From contig NZ_JAOVZT010000003.1 of NCBI RefSeq assembly GCF_025716945.1, forward strand, positions 64,032 through 128,031: a DNA stretch of 64,000 nucleotides, given 5' to 3'. Below, one piece after another: positions 1 through 8,637 of the stretch. The position numbers and the translations under genes are program-made. The notes below the pieces were generated by a model, which was not told the DNA's origin, ran no database searches, and saw nothing but the letters and a program-made list of their open reading frames with translations. This DNA is from Geodermatophilus sp. YIM 151500 (GTDB lineage Bacteria > Actinomycetota > Actinomycetes > Mycobacteriales > Geodermatophilaceae). Numbering within the stretch: the stretch's first letter is position 1; each line of letters opens with the position of its first letter.

Positions 1-1162
1 GCACCTTCGTGGCCACGAAGGCCTTGATGAGGTTGTTGTTGACCGGCGCGATCTGGTACATGCGGGTCTCGCGGAACTTGCGTTCGATGTCGTACTGGTC
101 GACGAAGCCGTTGCCGCCGTGGGTGTCGAGCGCGGCGTTGCCCGCCGCCCAGCTCGCCTCGGACGCGAGGTGCTTGGCCATGTTGGCCTCGGCCCCGCAC
201 GGCTTGCCCTCGTCGAACAGCCGGGCCGCCTCGTACCGCATCAGATCGGCCGCGCGCACCTTCATGTAGGCGTCGGCCAGGGGGAACTGGACGCCCTGGT
301 TGGCGCCGATCCGACGGCCGAACACCTCCCGCTCGTTCGCGTAGGCGACGGCCCGCTGGATGAACCAGTAGCCATCCCCGATGGCCTCGGACGCGAGCAG
401 GATGCGCTCGGCGTTCCAGCCGTCGATGACGTAGCGGAAGCCGGCGTCGACCTCGCCGATGACGTGGTCGGCCGGCACGCGCATGCCCCGGTAGAAGACC
501 TGGTTGGTGGCGTAGTTGAACATCGTGCGCACGGGAACGACCTCGAGCGTGGCCGGCTGCTCGGCGCGCACCTGCCGCAGGTCCACGAGGAAGAGGGTCA
601 GCCCGCGCGTCCGGTCGGCGCCCCGATCGCTCGTCCGGGCCAGGACGAGCGCGAGGTCGGACTCCAGGATGCGGCTGGTCCAATTCTTGTGGCCGGTGAT
701 GACGTAGTCGTCGCCGGCCCGGGTCGCGGCGGTGGCGATGCTGGTGGTGTCCGAGCCGGCGGCCGGCTCGGTGACGGAGAACGCCTGCAGCCGCAGCTCG
801 CCCGTGGCGACGCGCGGGAGGTACCGCTCCTTCAGCTCGTCGCTGCCGTGCCGCAGCAGGGCGCCCATCGTGTACATCTGCGCGTGGCAGGCGGCCGAGT
901 GCCCGCCGGACCGGTTGATCTCCTCCATCACCACGGACGCCTGGGTCACGCCCAGCCCCGAGCCGCCGTACGCGGTGGGTATCAGGACGGCGAGCAGCCC
1001 GGACGCGGTCAGTGTGTCGACGAAGTCCTGCGGATAGCGGCGGTCGCGGTCGGTGTCGCGCCAGTACTGGTCGGGGAACCGGGCGCACAGCGCGCGGGTG
1101 CGTGCGCGGAGCCCGTCGAGATCGCCGGCGCCGACGCCCCGCCCGGGGGTGGTCTCGGACAT
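1..1162 (-). CDS. Acyl-CoA dehydrogenase, C-terminus cut by window edge
   Basis: FAD-dependent acyl-CoA dehydrogenase, the enzyme class that introduces an alpha-beta double bond into acyl-CoA esters; the substrate cannot be read here. The reading frame is open for 387 codons from the ATG at 1162 to the window edge. Visible family signatures are LQAFSVTEPAAGSDTTSI (the flavin/substrate loop), GHKNWTSR, and near the edge a run with ALDTHGGNGF and YDIERKFRETRMYQI, typical of the C-terminal helical domain that carries the base. A GGAGCGAG sequence lies before the start. The next gene downstream on this strand lies outside the window. Family is certain, specificity unknown. Confidence 0.9.
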   Translation of the reverse strand, partial: MSETTPGRGVGAGDLDGLRARTRALCARFPDQYWRDTDRDRRYPQDFVDTLTASGLLAVLIPTAYGGSGLGVTQASVVMEEINRSGGHSAACHAQMYTMGALLRHGSDELKERYLPRVATGELRLQAFSVTEPAAGSDTTSIATAATRAGDDYVITGHKNWTSRILESDLALVLARTSDRGADRTRGLTLFLVDLRQVRAEQPATLEVVPVRTMFNYATNQVFYRGMRVPADHVIGEVDAGFRYVIDGWNAERILLASEAIGDGYWFIQRAVAYANEREVFGRRIGANQGVQFPLADAYMKVRAADLMRYEAARLFDEGKPCGAEANMAKHLASEASWAAGNAALDTHGGNGFVDQYDIERKFRETRMYQIAPVNNNLIKAFVATKV

Positions 1163-1425
1163 GCTCGCTCCTCGGGATCCGTGTCGTCGTCGTGCGAGCT
1201 TGCATCGCTCACCGGTTCGCCCCGCACGCGGCCCTCGGGGTCCCGGTCCGTCGCGGGCGCGGGCGGGAGCGTCGGTCGGCGTCCGGCTGCCCTGCGGGGA
1301 TCCACCGAACCGCCGGCCTGCGAGTCACCCCGCCGGGACGGTCCGGCCGCTCCTCCGGGTGTCCGGCCGGCCGAGCGGCCGTCTGCCACCGGGCTCCGGA
1401 CGGCGCGGTCTGGTATGCCTCCGCC

Positions 1426-1644
1426 ATGAGCAGCGAATACGTGGTGGGCCGCCGCGCGGGCGGCGACGGCAACCCGGTGGGGGAGCGGCACGCCGTCGTG
1501 GCCAAGGCGGCCCGCCGGGACGGCCCCTACCGGGCCGAGTGCGGAGCCCGGGTGGAGGTGGTGGTCGGCGACTGGCCGCCGGAGGGCGGCGACGAGCACG
1601 CCTGCCCGGTCTGCGCGCGCGACACCAGCGCACCCTGGGGATGA
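1426..1644 (+). CDS. Small conserved hypothetical protein with CPVC ending
   Basis: A 72-residue protein starting at ATG 1426. It begins MSSEYVVGRR and ends with a HACPVCARD motif and a Cys at about residue 39, so a metal-binding pair of cysteines is possible. The middle reads like a short beta-rich actinobacterial protein with basic and acidic patches. I do not recognise a named family. It is divergent from the acyl-CoA dehydrogenase with about 260 bases between the starts, and stands alone before a DUF1918 gene. Coding is supported by the clean frame and third-position GC. Confidence 0.55.
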   Translation: MSSEYVVGRRAGGDGNPVGERHAVVAKAARRDGPYRAECGARVEVVVGDWPPEGGDEHACPVCARDTSAPWG

Positions 1645-1805
1645 GCCCGCGTCGCCGTCCACCCGACGGCGGGTGGGGGGTCCGGCGCGTCGGGCCCGGG
1701 CGCGCCGGACGGCGTCCGTCGTCCGTACCGGGGTCTTGATCGTCCCCCGCCGCCCAGGCAGGCTGTGAACCACAACACAGCTCGGAGCACTGCCGGGAGG
1801 TCGCC

Positions 1806-2006
1806 GTGGAAGCTCACGTCGGGGACAGGATCGTCGTCCGCTCGACCCACCAGGGGGAACCGGAGCGCACCGGGACGATCCTCGAGTGCCACGAGCCCGG
1901 CGGCGGGCCGCCCTACCGGGTGCGCTGGGAGCCCGACGGCCACACCGGGCTCTTCTACCCGGCCGGCACGGCGGCCGTCGTCGAGCCCGGCCCCTCACGC
2001 GGCTGA
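1806..2006 (+). CDS. DUF1918 family protein
   Basis: A 66-residue protein starting at GTG 1806, with GGGAGG about ten bases upstream. It has the DUF1918 pattern: MEAHVGDRIVV, then RTGTILE, then PYRVRWEPDGHTGLFYPG-like residues. The fold is a small SH3-like barrel in this family; the role is not established. It ends 12 bases before the EF-G-like gene, so the two may be cotranscribed. Confidence 0.85.
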   Translation: MEAHVGDRIVVRSTHQGEPERTGTILECHEPGGGPPYRVRWEPDGHTGLFYPAGTAAVVEPGPSRG

Positions 2007-2018
2007 GGGGCTGACATC

Positions 2019-4100
2019 GTGGCGAAGGACACCGCCGCGGCCCCGGCGCCGCGGCCCGCCGACAAGGTGCGCAACGTGGCCCTCGTCGGCCACGCGGGCG
2101 CGGGCAAGACCACGCTGGCCGAGGCCCTGCTGGTCGCGGCCGGCGCCCTGCCCCGCGCCGGGCGGGTGGAGGACGGCACGACCTGCCTGGACACCGAGGA
2201 GGTCGAGGTCCGCCAGCAGCGCTCGGTGTCCCTCGGCGTGGCCACCCTCGAGCACGACGGCCACCGCATCACCCTGCTGGACACGCCGGGCTCGCCGGAC
2301 TTCGTCGGCGAGCTGCGCGCCGGGCTGCGCGCCGCGGACGCTGCGCTGTTCGTCGTCTCCGCGGTGAACGGCGTCGACGCGGCCACCGTGCAGCTGTGGC
2401 AGGAGTGCGCCGCCGTCGGCATGCCGCGAGCGGTGGTCATCACCCAGCTCGACCGCGCCCGCGCCGACGTCGACGACGCCGTCCGGCTCTGCCAGATGAT
2501 GCTGGGCGAGGGGGTGCACCCGCTGCACCTCGTCGAGCGCGGCGCCGACGGGGCGGTAACCGGGCTGGTGTCGCTGCTCCAGCCGCACCCCGAGGCGGCG
2601 ACCGCGGCCGCGGACGCCGACCGCCTCCGCGCGGAGCTGATCGAGGGCATCATCGGCGAGAGCGAGGACGAGACGCTCATGGAGCGCTACCTCGCCGGTG
2701 ACGAGCTCGCCGTGGCCGATCTGGTCGCCGACCTGGAGACGGCGGTCGCCCGCGGCCACTTCCACCCCGTCCTGTGCGTCGCCCCGCTCACCGGCGTCGG
2801 CGTCCCCGAGCTGCTCGACCTGCTCGTCTCCGCGTTCCCGTCCCCCCTCGAGCACGGCTGCCCGCGCGACACCCGCCCGGACGGGTCACCCGCGCCGCCG
2901 CTGGCGTGCGACCCGGACGGCCCGCTGGTGGCCGAGGTCGTCAAGACCACGACCGACCCCTACGTCGGCCGCGTCTCCCTGGTGCGCGTCTTCTCCGGCA
3001 CGCTGCGGCCGGACGTGCCGGTGCACGTCTCCGGGCACGGGCTCGCCGATCGCGGCCACCCCGACCACGACGTGGACGAGCGGATCGGTGCGGTGTCCTC
3101 CCCGCTGGGCACCGCGCTGCGCCCCGTGGCGGCCTGCCCGGCCGGTGACATCTGCGCCGTCGCCCGCCTCAGCAGCGCCGAGACCGGCGACACGCTCTCC
3201 TCGCCGGACGACCCGCGGCTGGTGCCGCCGTGGGACCTGCCCACGCCGCAGCTCCCGGTCGCCGTGGAGGCCGCGTCCCGCTCCGACGAGGACCGGCTCG
3301 CCACCGCGCTGGGCCGGCTGGTCGCCGAGGACCCGACCGTGCGGCTGGAACGCCGGCCGGACACCGGCCAGCTGCTGCTGTGGTGCGTGGGCGAGGCGCA
3401 CGCCGAGGTGCTGCTCGACCGGCTCCGCACCCGCCACGGCGTCACCGTGCAGACGGTGCCGGTGCGCGTCCCCATGGTCGAGACGCTGGCCGGCGCGGCC
3501 ACGGCGACCGGCCGGCACGTCAAGCAGTCCGGCGGTCACGGCCAGTACGCGATCGTCGTCGTCGAGGCCGAACCCGGCCCGCCCGGCTCGGGCATCGTGT
3601 TCGAGCAGCGCATCGTCGGCGGGACGGTGCCCAGCCAGTACCACGGCAGCGTCGAGAAGGGCGTCCGCGCCCAGGCCGAGCGGGGCATCAGCGGCGACCG
3701 GCCGATCGTCGACGTCCACGTCACCCTCGTCGACGGCAAGGCGCACTCGGTCGACTCCTCGGACGCCGCCTTCCAGGCCGCCGGGGCGCTGGCGCTGCGC
3801 GAGCTCGCCGCCGCCGCGGGCACCCGCGTGCTGGAACCCTGGTGCGAGATCGAGGTCGTGGTGCCCGCCGAGTACGTCGGGGCCGTCATGAGCGACCTGT
3901 CCGCCCGGCGGGCCCGCGTCACCGGCAGCGAGGCCGATCCCGACCGCGACCGCACCCGCGTGCGCGCCGAGGTGCCCGAGGTGGAACTGCTCACCTACCC
4001 CGGCGTGCTGCGCTCGGTCACCCACGGCACCGGCAGTTTCGACCGCCGCCCGCTGGGTTACGAACCGGCGCCCCCGTCGGTCACCGCCGTGCCGGCCTGA
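2019..4100 (+). CDS. fusA2: Elongation factor G-like protein EF-G2
   Basis: A 693-residue translational GTPase of the EF-G family, matching the second actinobacterial paralogue (EF-G2, Rv0120c type) rather than canonical FusA. Start is GTG 2019. The P-loop GHAGAGKT is at residues 24-31 and the switch II DTPG at 88-91. The usual NKxD guanine-recognition motif is replaced by TQLD in VVITQLDRARAD. Domain IV sequence (KQSGGHGQYA, VEKGVRAQAERG) and a C-terminal domain V (LTYPGVLRSVTHGTGSF) are present, so all domains are intact. In other bacteria such paralogues do not replace FusA in elongation; the role here is unknown. Confidence 0.9.
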   Translation: MAKDTAAAPAPRPADKVRNVALVGHAGAGKTTLAEALLVAAGALPRAGRVEDGTTCLDTEEVEVRQQRSVSLGVATLEHDGHRITLLDTPGSPDFVGELRAGLRAADAALFVVSAVNGVDAATVQLWQECAAVGMPRAVVITQLDRARADVDDAVRLCQMMLGEGVHPLHLVERGADGAVTGLVSLLQPHPEAATAAADADRLRAELIEGIIGESEDETLMERYLAGDELAVADLVADLETAVARGHFHPVLCVAPLTGVGVPELLDLLVSAFPSPLEHGCPRDTRPDGSPAPPLACDPDGPLVAEVVKTTTDPYVGRVSLVRVFSGTLRPDVPVHVSGHGLADRGHPDHDVDERIGAVSSPLGTALRPVAACPAGDICAVARLSSAETGDTLSSPDDPRLVPPWDLPTPQLPVAVEAASRSDEDRLATALGRLVAEDPTVRLERRPDTGQLLLWCVGEAHAEVLLDRLRTRHGVTVQTVPVRVPMVETLAGAATATGRHVKQSGGHGQYAIVVVEAEPGPPGSGIVFEQRIVGGTVPSQYHGSVEKGVRAQAERGISGDRPIVDVHVTLVDGKAHSVDSSDAAFQAAGALALRELAAAAGTRVLEPWCEIEVVVPAEYVGAVMSDLSARRARVTGSEADPDRDRTRVRAEVPEVELLTYPGVLRSVTHGTGSFDRRPLGYEPAPPSVTAVPA

Positions 4101-4218
4101 ACCCGGGCGCCGGACGTCCGGGGCCCGCCACCGTCGGCCCCGGCCTCCGGTGCGTCGCGCGGACGGCCCGACGCGGGACACTAGCCTCGAAGGCGGTGTG
4201 CTGGGCGCGGGAGGGATC

Positions 4219-4866
4219 GTGACGTCGTCGAACGGGCCGTGGTCCGCGACCGCGCTGTCCGCCCGGGTGGACGCTGCCGTCGCCGACCGCGTGCTGACGG
4301 TGCCCAACGCGCTGTCGGTGCTGCGCCTGCTCGGCGTCCCGCTGTTCCTGTGGCTGCTGCTGGGCCCGCGCGCCGACGGCTGGGCGATCACCGTGCTGGC
4401 CCTGGCCGGGGCCAGCGACTGGGCCGACGGCAAGCTCGCCCGGATGCTCAACCAGCGCAGCCGGCTGGGGGTGGTGCTCGACCCGGCCGCCGACCGGCTG
4501 TACATCGTCGCCGCGCTCACCGCCCTGGCCCTGCGCGAGGTGGTGCCGCTGTGGCTCGTGGGCGTCCTGGTGGCGCGGGAGTTCGCGCTCGGCGTCCTGC
4601 TGCTGCTGCTCCGGCGCAGCGGCAGCCCGCCGCTGCAGGTGCACTACCTGGGCAAGGCGGCGACGTTCATTATGCTGTACGCCTTCCCGCTGCTCCTGCT
4701 CGCCGACGGCACCGCGCCGGTCGCGGTCGTCGTCCAGCCGGTCGCCTGGGCGCTGACCATCTGGGGCGCCGCGCTCTACCTGCTCTCCGGTGTCCTCTAC
4801 GCCGGCCAGGCGCTGGGCATCCTGCGCGGCCGGCGCCCGCCCGACGCGGCGGGGGCGGTCCCGTGA
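4219..4866 (+). CDS. CDP-alcohol phosphatidyltransferase family membrane protein
   Basis: Integral membrane enzyme that transfers a phosphatidyl group from CDP-diacylglycerol to an alcohol acceptor. The diagnostic CDP-OH-P motif is complete: D-WA-DG-KL-AR, eight residues, G-VVL-D-PAA-D. Several hydrophobic helices follow. I chose GTG 4219 because GGAGGGA lies five bases before it; the frame is open upstream to 4150, and GTG 4198 is an alternative. It sits at the position of Rv1822 (annotated pgsA2) and is followed by the DUF881-DUF1290-DUF881 set, as in other actinobacteria. Acceptor alcohol not determinable. Confidence 0.88.
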   Translation: MTSSNGPWSATALSARVDAAVADRVLTVPNALSVLRLLGVPLFLWLLLGPRADGWAITVLALAGASDWADGKLARMLNQRSRLGVVLDPAADRLYIVAALTALALREVVPLWLVGVLVAREFALGVLLLLLRRSGSPPLQVHYLGKAATFIMLYAFPLLLLADGTAPVAVVVQPVAWALTIWGAALYLLSGVLYAGQALGILRGRRPPDAAGAVP

Positions 4867-4927
4867 CGCCGTCGACCCGCCGGTGCGGGGCGATGCAGGG
4901 CCGGACCGGTGCCGGCCGGGAGGGGGC

Positions 4928-5878
4928 GTGACCGCCCCGCCGCGGGGCAGCGGGCTGCGGTCGGTCGGTGCCTCGCTGCTCGACCAGGTGCTGGCGGAGA
5001 CACTCGACCCGGCCTACGCGCAGGCGGCCGAGGCGCGCGCGGCGGGGGTGCCCTCCCAGCGGTCGCCGTGGCGCGGCCGCGTCCTGGCCGGGGTGACCAT
5101 GCTGGCCGCGGGTGTGCTGGTCGCGGTCGCGTACAGCCAGGCCGCCGCCGGCGCGGAGGGCCGCGAGGAGATCCGGGCGGCGCTCGTCGCCGACATCGAG
5201 CGCGAGTCCGCCGTGACCGACGACCTCGCCGCCCAGCTGGACGAGCTGAGCGGCCGGGTCGGCGACACCCGGGAGGAGCTGCTGGCCACCTCGGCCGGGG
5301 GGCAGGAGGCCCTCGAGGAGCTCGCCCGCCTCGAGGCGGCCGCCGCCGCGGTGCCGGTCACCGGTCCGGGGCTGCTGGTGACCCTGGCCAACGCCGAGGC
5401 CGACGCCGACGCCGACCCGGTCGGCGGCACCGCCGAGGAGGACCCCCGTGGCCGCGTGCGCGACGGGGACCTCCAGCTGGTGGTCAACGCGCTGTGGGCC
5501 GCGGGTGCCGAGGCGGTCAGCGTCAACGACCAGCGGCTGGGCCCCACCACGGCGATCCGCTTCGCCGGGGAGGCGGTGCTCGTCGACTTCCGGCCGGTCA
5601 CCAACCCCTACGAGATCCGGGCGATCGGCGATCCGGGTCGGCTGTCGCAGGGCTTCCTCGCCAACCCGGAGGTGGGTGCGCTGGCCGTCATCTCCGAGAC
5701 GTTCGGGCTGCGCTTCGACTTCGCCCAGGAGGACGAGCTCGGCCTGCCGGCCGCGGGCATCCCCGAGCTCCGCATCGCCCGGCCCGTGCCGCCGAGCGGC
5801 GCCGCTGTCGACGACCCCTCGGCCGCCGACCCCTCGCCGGCCGACCCCCCGGCCGCCGACCCCTCACCGGAGGGTTGA
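4928..5878 (+). CDS. DUF881 family membrane-anchored protein (first copy)
   Basis: A 316-residue protein. Start GTG 4928 was chosen because GGAGG lies four bases upstream; the frame is open further but upstream sequence looks non-coding. It has one transmembrane helix near residues 55-75 (VLAGVTMLAAGVLVAVAY), a coiled-coil stretch rich in Glu, Leu and Ala, then the DUF881 domain with VPVTGPGLLVTL, DLQLVVNALWAAGAEAVSVNDQRL and YEIRAIGD. The C-terminal tail is a low-complexity Ala/Asp/Pro repeat. DUF881 proteins are predicted extracytoplasmic and resemble sporulation-type cell-envelope factors; the function is unknown. It is likely in an operon with DUF1290 two bases downstream. Confidence 0.88.
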   Translation: MTAPPRGSGLRSVGASLLDQVLAETLDPAYAQAAEARAAGVPSQRSPWRGRVLAGVTMLAAGVLVAVAYSQAAAGAEGREEIRAALVADIERESAVTDDLAAQLDELSGRVGDTREELLATSAGGQEALEELARLEAAAAAVPVTGPGLLVTLANAEADADADPVGGTAEEDPRGRVRDGDLQLVVNALWAAGAEAVSVNDQRLGPTTAIRFAGEAVLVDFRPVTNPYEIRAIGDPGRLSQGFLANPEVGALAVISETFGLRFDFAQEDELGLPAAGIPELRIARPVPPSGAAVDDPSAADPSPADPPAADPSPEG

Positions 5879-5881
5879 GCC

Positions 5882-6214
5882 GTGGTCCCCATCATCGGCC
5901 TGGCGCTCGGCGTCCTCCTCGGCCTGGTCTTCGACCCCACCGTGCCCCTGTGGCTGCAGCCGTACCTGCCCATCGCCGTCGTCGCCGCCCTCGACGCCGT
6001 CTTCGGCGGCCTCCGCGCCCGGCTCGACGGCATCTTCGACGCCAAGGTCTTCGTGATCTCGTTCGTGTCCAACGTCGTCATCGCCGCGCTCATCGTGTTC
6101 CTCGGCGACCAGCTCGGCGTCGGGGCCCAGTTGTCGACCGCCGTCGTCGTCGTCCTCGGCATCCGCATCTTCGGCAACGCCGCCGCGATCCGGCGGCACG
6201 TCTTCCGGGCATGA
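5882..6214 (+). CDS. sbp: DUF1290 small basic membrane protein (Sbp family)
   Basis: A 110-residue membrane protein, start GTG 5882. It shows three hydrophobic helices and the family signatures GLALGVLLGLVFDP, LDAVFGGLRARLDGIFDAKVF and SNVVIAALIVFLGDQLGVG. In Firmicutes and Actinobacteria this gene is nearly always next to cell-division or DUF881 genes. Here it is enclosed by two DUF881 genes; its TGA overlaps the ATG of the next one (ATGA), so translation is probably coupled. Confidence 0.9.
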   Translation: MVPIIGLALGVLLGLVFDPTVPLWLQPYLPIAVVAALDAVFGGLRARLDGIFDAKVFVISFVSNVVIAALIVFLGDQLGVGAQLSTAVVVVLGIRIFGNAAAIRRHVFRA

Positions 6215-7230
6215 ACGTCCCCGAGCCGCGCCGGCCCGCCGACGGCGGCCCGGCCTCCGGTACCGACGGGGAGCGGCGGCTCCCCGCGCCCGGCGACGGG
6301 TCCAGCGGTGCGCCGGCCGCCGGAGCGCCCGGCACCGAGCCCGGCGAGGCTCCCGCCCGCGAGGTCGCCGACGGTCGGGGACCCGGCGGCGACGGACCGG
6401 ACGGCGGGCGACCGGACGGCGACGGACCGGACGGCGGGCGACCGGACGGCGACGGACCGGACGGCGGGCGACCGGACGGCGGTGGACCGGGGGAGGAGCC
6501 CACCACCGTCCCCACTGCGGCCGCGCCGGCCCCGGCCGCTCGTCGGCGGCGCGACCCGCGGGCCGCCGCGCTGATCGGCGTCCTCACCCTGCTGCTGGGA
6601 TTCGCCCTCGCCGTGCAGGTCCGCACGACCGACGCCGGGGAGGTGCTGGCCGGCGCCCGGGAGGAGGACCTCGTCCGGATCCTCGACGAGCTCGACGACC
6701 GGGAGAGCCGGCTGCGCCAGCAGATCGCCGAGCAGCGCAGCACCCTCGCCCAGCTCACCACCTCCGACACCCGGTCGCTCACCGCGTTGGAGGTGGCCCG
6801 CGAGCGCGCCGAGGCCATCGGCATCCTCACCGGCACCGTCGCCGCCCAGAGCCCGGGCCTGCGCGTCAGCATCGGCGACCCGCGCGGGGAGATCCGGGTG
6901 GCCGACCTCATCGACGTCGTCCAGGAACTCCGCGGCGCCGGCGCGGAGACGATGCAGGTCGACGGCGCCCGGGTGGGCGTCGACACGGCGGTCACCGGCC
7001 GCCCCGGCGAGCTGCGGGTGGACGGACGGCCGATCTCCGCGCCGTACGAGGTCGTCGTCATCGGTTCGCCGCAGTTCATGGAGACCGCGCTCAACATCCC
7101 CGGCGGCGCCGTGCAGCGGATCACCGGGCGCGGTGGCACGGTGACGGTCACGCGGTCCGACAGCGTGCAGGTGGACGCGTTGCGGCCCCTGGAGACGGCT
7201 CAATACGCTGCGCCCGCGACCGGGGACTGA
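6211..7230 (+). CDS. DUF881 family membrane-anchored protein (second copy)
   Basis: A 339-residue paralogue of the gene at 4928, start ATG 6211 overlapping the DUF1290 stop. The first 110 residues are a disordered, Gly/Asp/Pro-rich cytoplasmic segment that contains three perfect copies of a ten-residue repeat (GDGPDGGRPD). Then come a transmembrane helix (ALIGVLTLLLGFALAVQV), a coiled coil (LDELDDRESRLRQQIAEQ) and the DUF881 domain (DLIDVVQELRGAGAETMQVD, APYEVVVIGS). Function unknown; the two copies could form a heteromeric envelope complex with DUF1290, which is an inference from gene order only. Confidence 0.88.
   Translation: MNVPEPRRPADGGPASGTDGERRLPAPGDGSSGAPAAGAPGTEPGEAPAREVADGRGPGGDGPDGGRPDGDGPDGGRPDGDGPDGGRPDGGGPGEEPTTVPTAAAPAPAARRRRDPRAAALIGVLTLLLGFALAVQVRTTDAGEVLAGAREEDLVRILDELDDRESRLRQQIAEQRSTLAQLTTSDTRSLTALEVARERAEAIGILTGTVAAQSPGLRVSIGDPRGEIRVADLIDVVQELRGAGAETMQVDGARVGVDTAVTGRPGELRVDGRPISAPYEVVVIGSPQFMETALNIPGGAVQRITGRGGTVTVTRSDSVQVDALRPLETAQYAAPATGD
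6391..6480 (+). repeat. Three perfect 30-bp in-frame tandem repeats
   Basis: Three identical 30-base units at 6391-6420, 6421-6450 and 6451-6480, inside the second DUF881 gene, followed by a diverged partial unit. Unit length is a multiple of three, so copy-number change keeps the frame and only alters the length of the cytoplasmic tail. Confidence 0.95.
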
Positions 7231-7294
7231 GCCGCCGCTCGCGGAGAGACCAGCCGTGCAGCTCCATGACGTACAGGACGGGAGACGACGCCGC

Positions 7295-7705
7295 ATGCCC
7301 ACCGAGGTGCCCGACGACCGCCGCTACACCGACCAGCACGAGTGGGCGCTCGTGCAGGGCAGCGAGGGGGCGGGGACCGTCGTCCGGGTCGGCATCACCG
7401 ACCACGCGCAGGACGCCCTGGGTGACATCGTCTTCGTGCAGCTGCCGGAGGTCGGCGAGGAGGTGTCGCCCGGCAGCCCGATGGGCGAGGTCGAGTCGAC
7501 CAAGAGCGTGTCGGACGTGTACGCGCCCGTGGCGGGGGTCGTCGCCGCGATCAACACGGCGCTGGCCGACGCGCCCGAGACGATCAACGCCGACCCGTAC
7601 GGCGAGGGCTGGCTGGTGGAGATCACCGTGACCGGCGACGACGGCGACCCGACCGCCGGGATGCTCGACGCCGACGCCTACCAGGCGCTGGTCGACGCCT
7701 CGTGA
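7295..7705 (+). CDS. gcvH: Glycine cleavage system H protein
   Basis: A 136-residue lipoyl carrier protein that shuttles the methylamine intermediate between the P, T and L proteins of glycine cleavage. Start ATG 7295 gives the usual family length and has GGGAGA nine bases upstream. The lipoylated lysine is K70 within VESTKSVSDVYAPVAG, and the start motif RRYTDQHEWA is typical. gcvP lies 3.5 kb downstream, separated by four regulatory genes, as in Mycobacterium (Rv1826 and Rv1832); gcvT and lipoyl-attachment genes are not in the window. Confidence 0.96.
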   Translation: MPTEVPDDRRYTDQHEWALVQGSEGAGTVVRVGITDHAQDALGDIVFVQLPEVGEEVSPGSPMGEVESTKSVSDVYAPVAGVVAAINTALADAPETINADPYGEGWLVEITVTGDDGDPTAGMLDADAYQALVDAS

Positions 7706-7963
7706 CCGGGGCCGCCCACCGGTGTCCGGGCGGCGGCGCTCACTATGCTTCGGCACGGGCAGGTGACCGCCGGCGGCCGGCCGGCCGGCCAGAGCCCCGA
7801 CCCTCGACGTGCGGTTGACCCTCGGGCCGCCCGCTGATCGAATGACCCCGGTCCGCCCCTAGGGTGGCGGCCGACCCCCGGCGGGCCGTCCGGTCCGCCG
7901 TCCGCCGGCCGCCCGCGGCCGTCCCGAAGCCCGGATCCGGGCCCTCGTACGGAGGAGACAGAC

Positions 7964-8485
7964 GTGCACTGCACTCGATGTGGCCACGAGAACCCCGAGG
8001 GCAGTCGCTTCTGCGCACAGTGCGGCACGGCGCTCGCACAGGAGCGCGTCGGCGAGTCGACCAGCGTCATCCCCAAGATCGGCGGTGACGAGGCGCCCAC
8101 CGGCGAGACCGAGCTGCCCGAGGCCCCGGCCGACGCGCACGCCGGTGCCGTCGAGTCCCTGCCGGCAGGCTCGGCGCTGCTCGTCGTGAAGCGCGGTCCC
8201 AACGCCGGCAGCCGGTTCCTGCTCGACCAGGACGTCACCACCGCCGGCCGGCACCCCGACAGCGACATCTTCCTCGACGACGTCACGGTCAGCCGCCGGC
8301 ACGTCGAGTTCCACCGCGAGGGCGGCGGGTTCTCCGTGCACGACGTCGGCAGCCTCAACGGCACCTACGTCAACCGCGAGCCGGTCGACGTGGCCACGTT
8401 GGCCGGCGGCGACGAGGTGCAGATCGGCAAGTTCCGGCTCGTCTACCTCACCGGTCCGCGCACCGGCGAGCAGGCCGGTCGCTGA
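7964..8485 (+). CDS. garA: Zinc-ribbon and FHA domain protein, GarA/OdhI type
   Basis: A 173-residue FHA-domain regulator. In mycobacteria and corynebacteria GarA/OdhI binds and inhibits 2-oxoglutarate dehydrogenase and steers glutamate metabolism, and is switched off when Ser/Thr kinases phosphorylate an N-terminal ETTSV motif. Here residues 83-165 are almost the textbook GarA FHA domain (SAGRHPDSDIFLDD-like, TVSRRH, GSLNGTYVNREPV, QIGKFRLV). The phospho-motif is E-S-T-S-V at 31-35. Unlike mycobacterial GarA there is an N-terminal zinc ribbon with Cys 3, 6, 17 and 20. GGAGGA lies before GTG 7964. A TAGGGT box at 7860 could be the -10, giving a leader of about 90 bases. Confidence 0.92.
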   Translation: MHCTRCGHENPEGSRFCAQCGTALAQERVGESTSVIPKIGGDEAPTGETELPEAPADAHAGAVESLPAGSALLVVKRGPNAGSRFLLDQDVTTAGRHPDSDIFLDDVTVSRRHVEFHREGGGFSVHDVGSLNGTYVNREPVDVATLAGGDEVQIGKFRLVYLTGPRTGEQAGR

Positions 8486-8637
8486 CCCGTCGCGCGGAGC
8501 GCACCGATGGGCACCGCAGCAGGACGGGCGGAGCCGGCGGGCGGAGCGCCGTCCACCGGCGGCAGCGCCGGGACGGCTGACCTCCGCGCGCCCTCGCGCG
8601 CTCCGGCGGCCCCGGCGACCCTCGGCGGGAAGGGCAC

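Noticed and set aside
119-1429. Long plus-strand open frame at the left end
   Set aside because: It is antisense to the acyl-CoA dehydrogenase gene, has no family signatures and is typical GC-rich shadow coding.
6391-6480. CRISPR-like array from regular repeats
   Set aside because: The 30-bp units are contiguous, without spacers, and lie in frame inside a gene; the same holds for 47701-47790.
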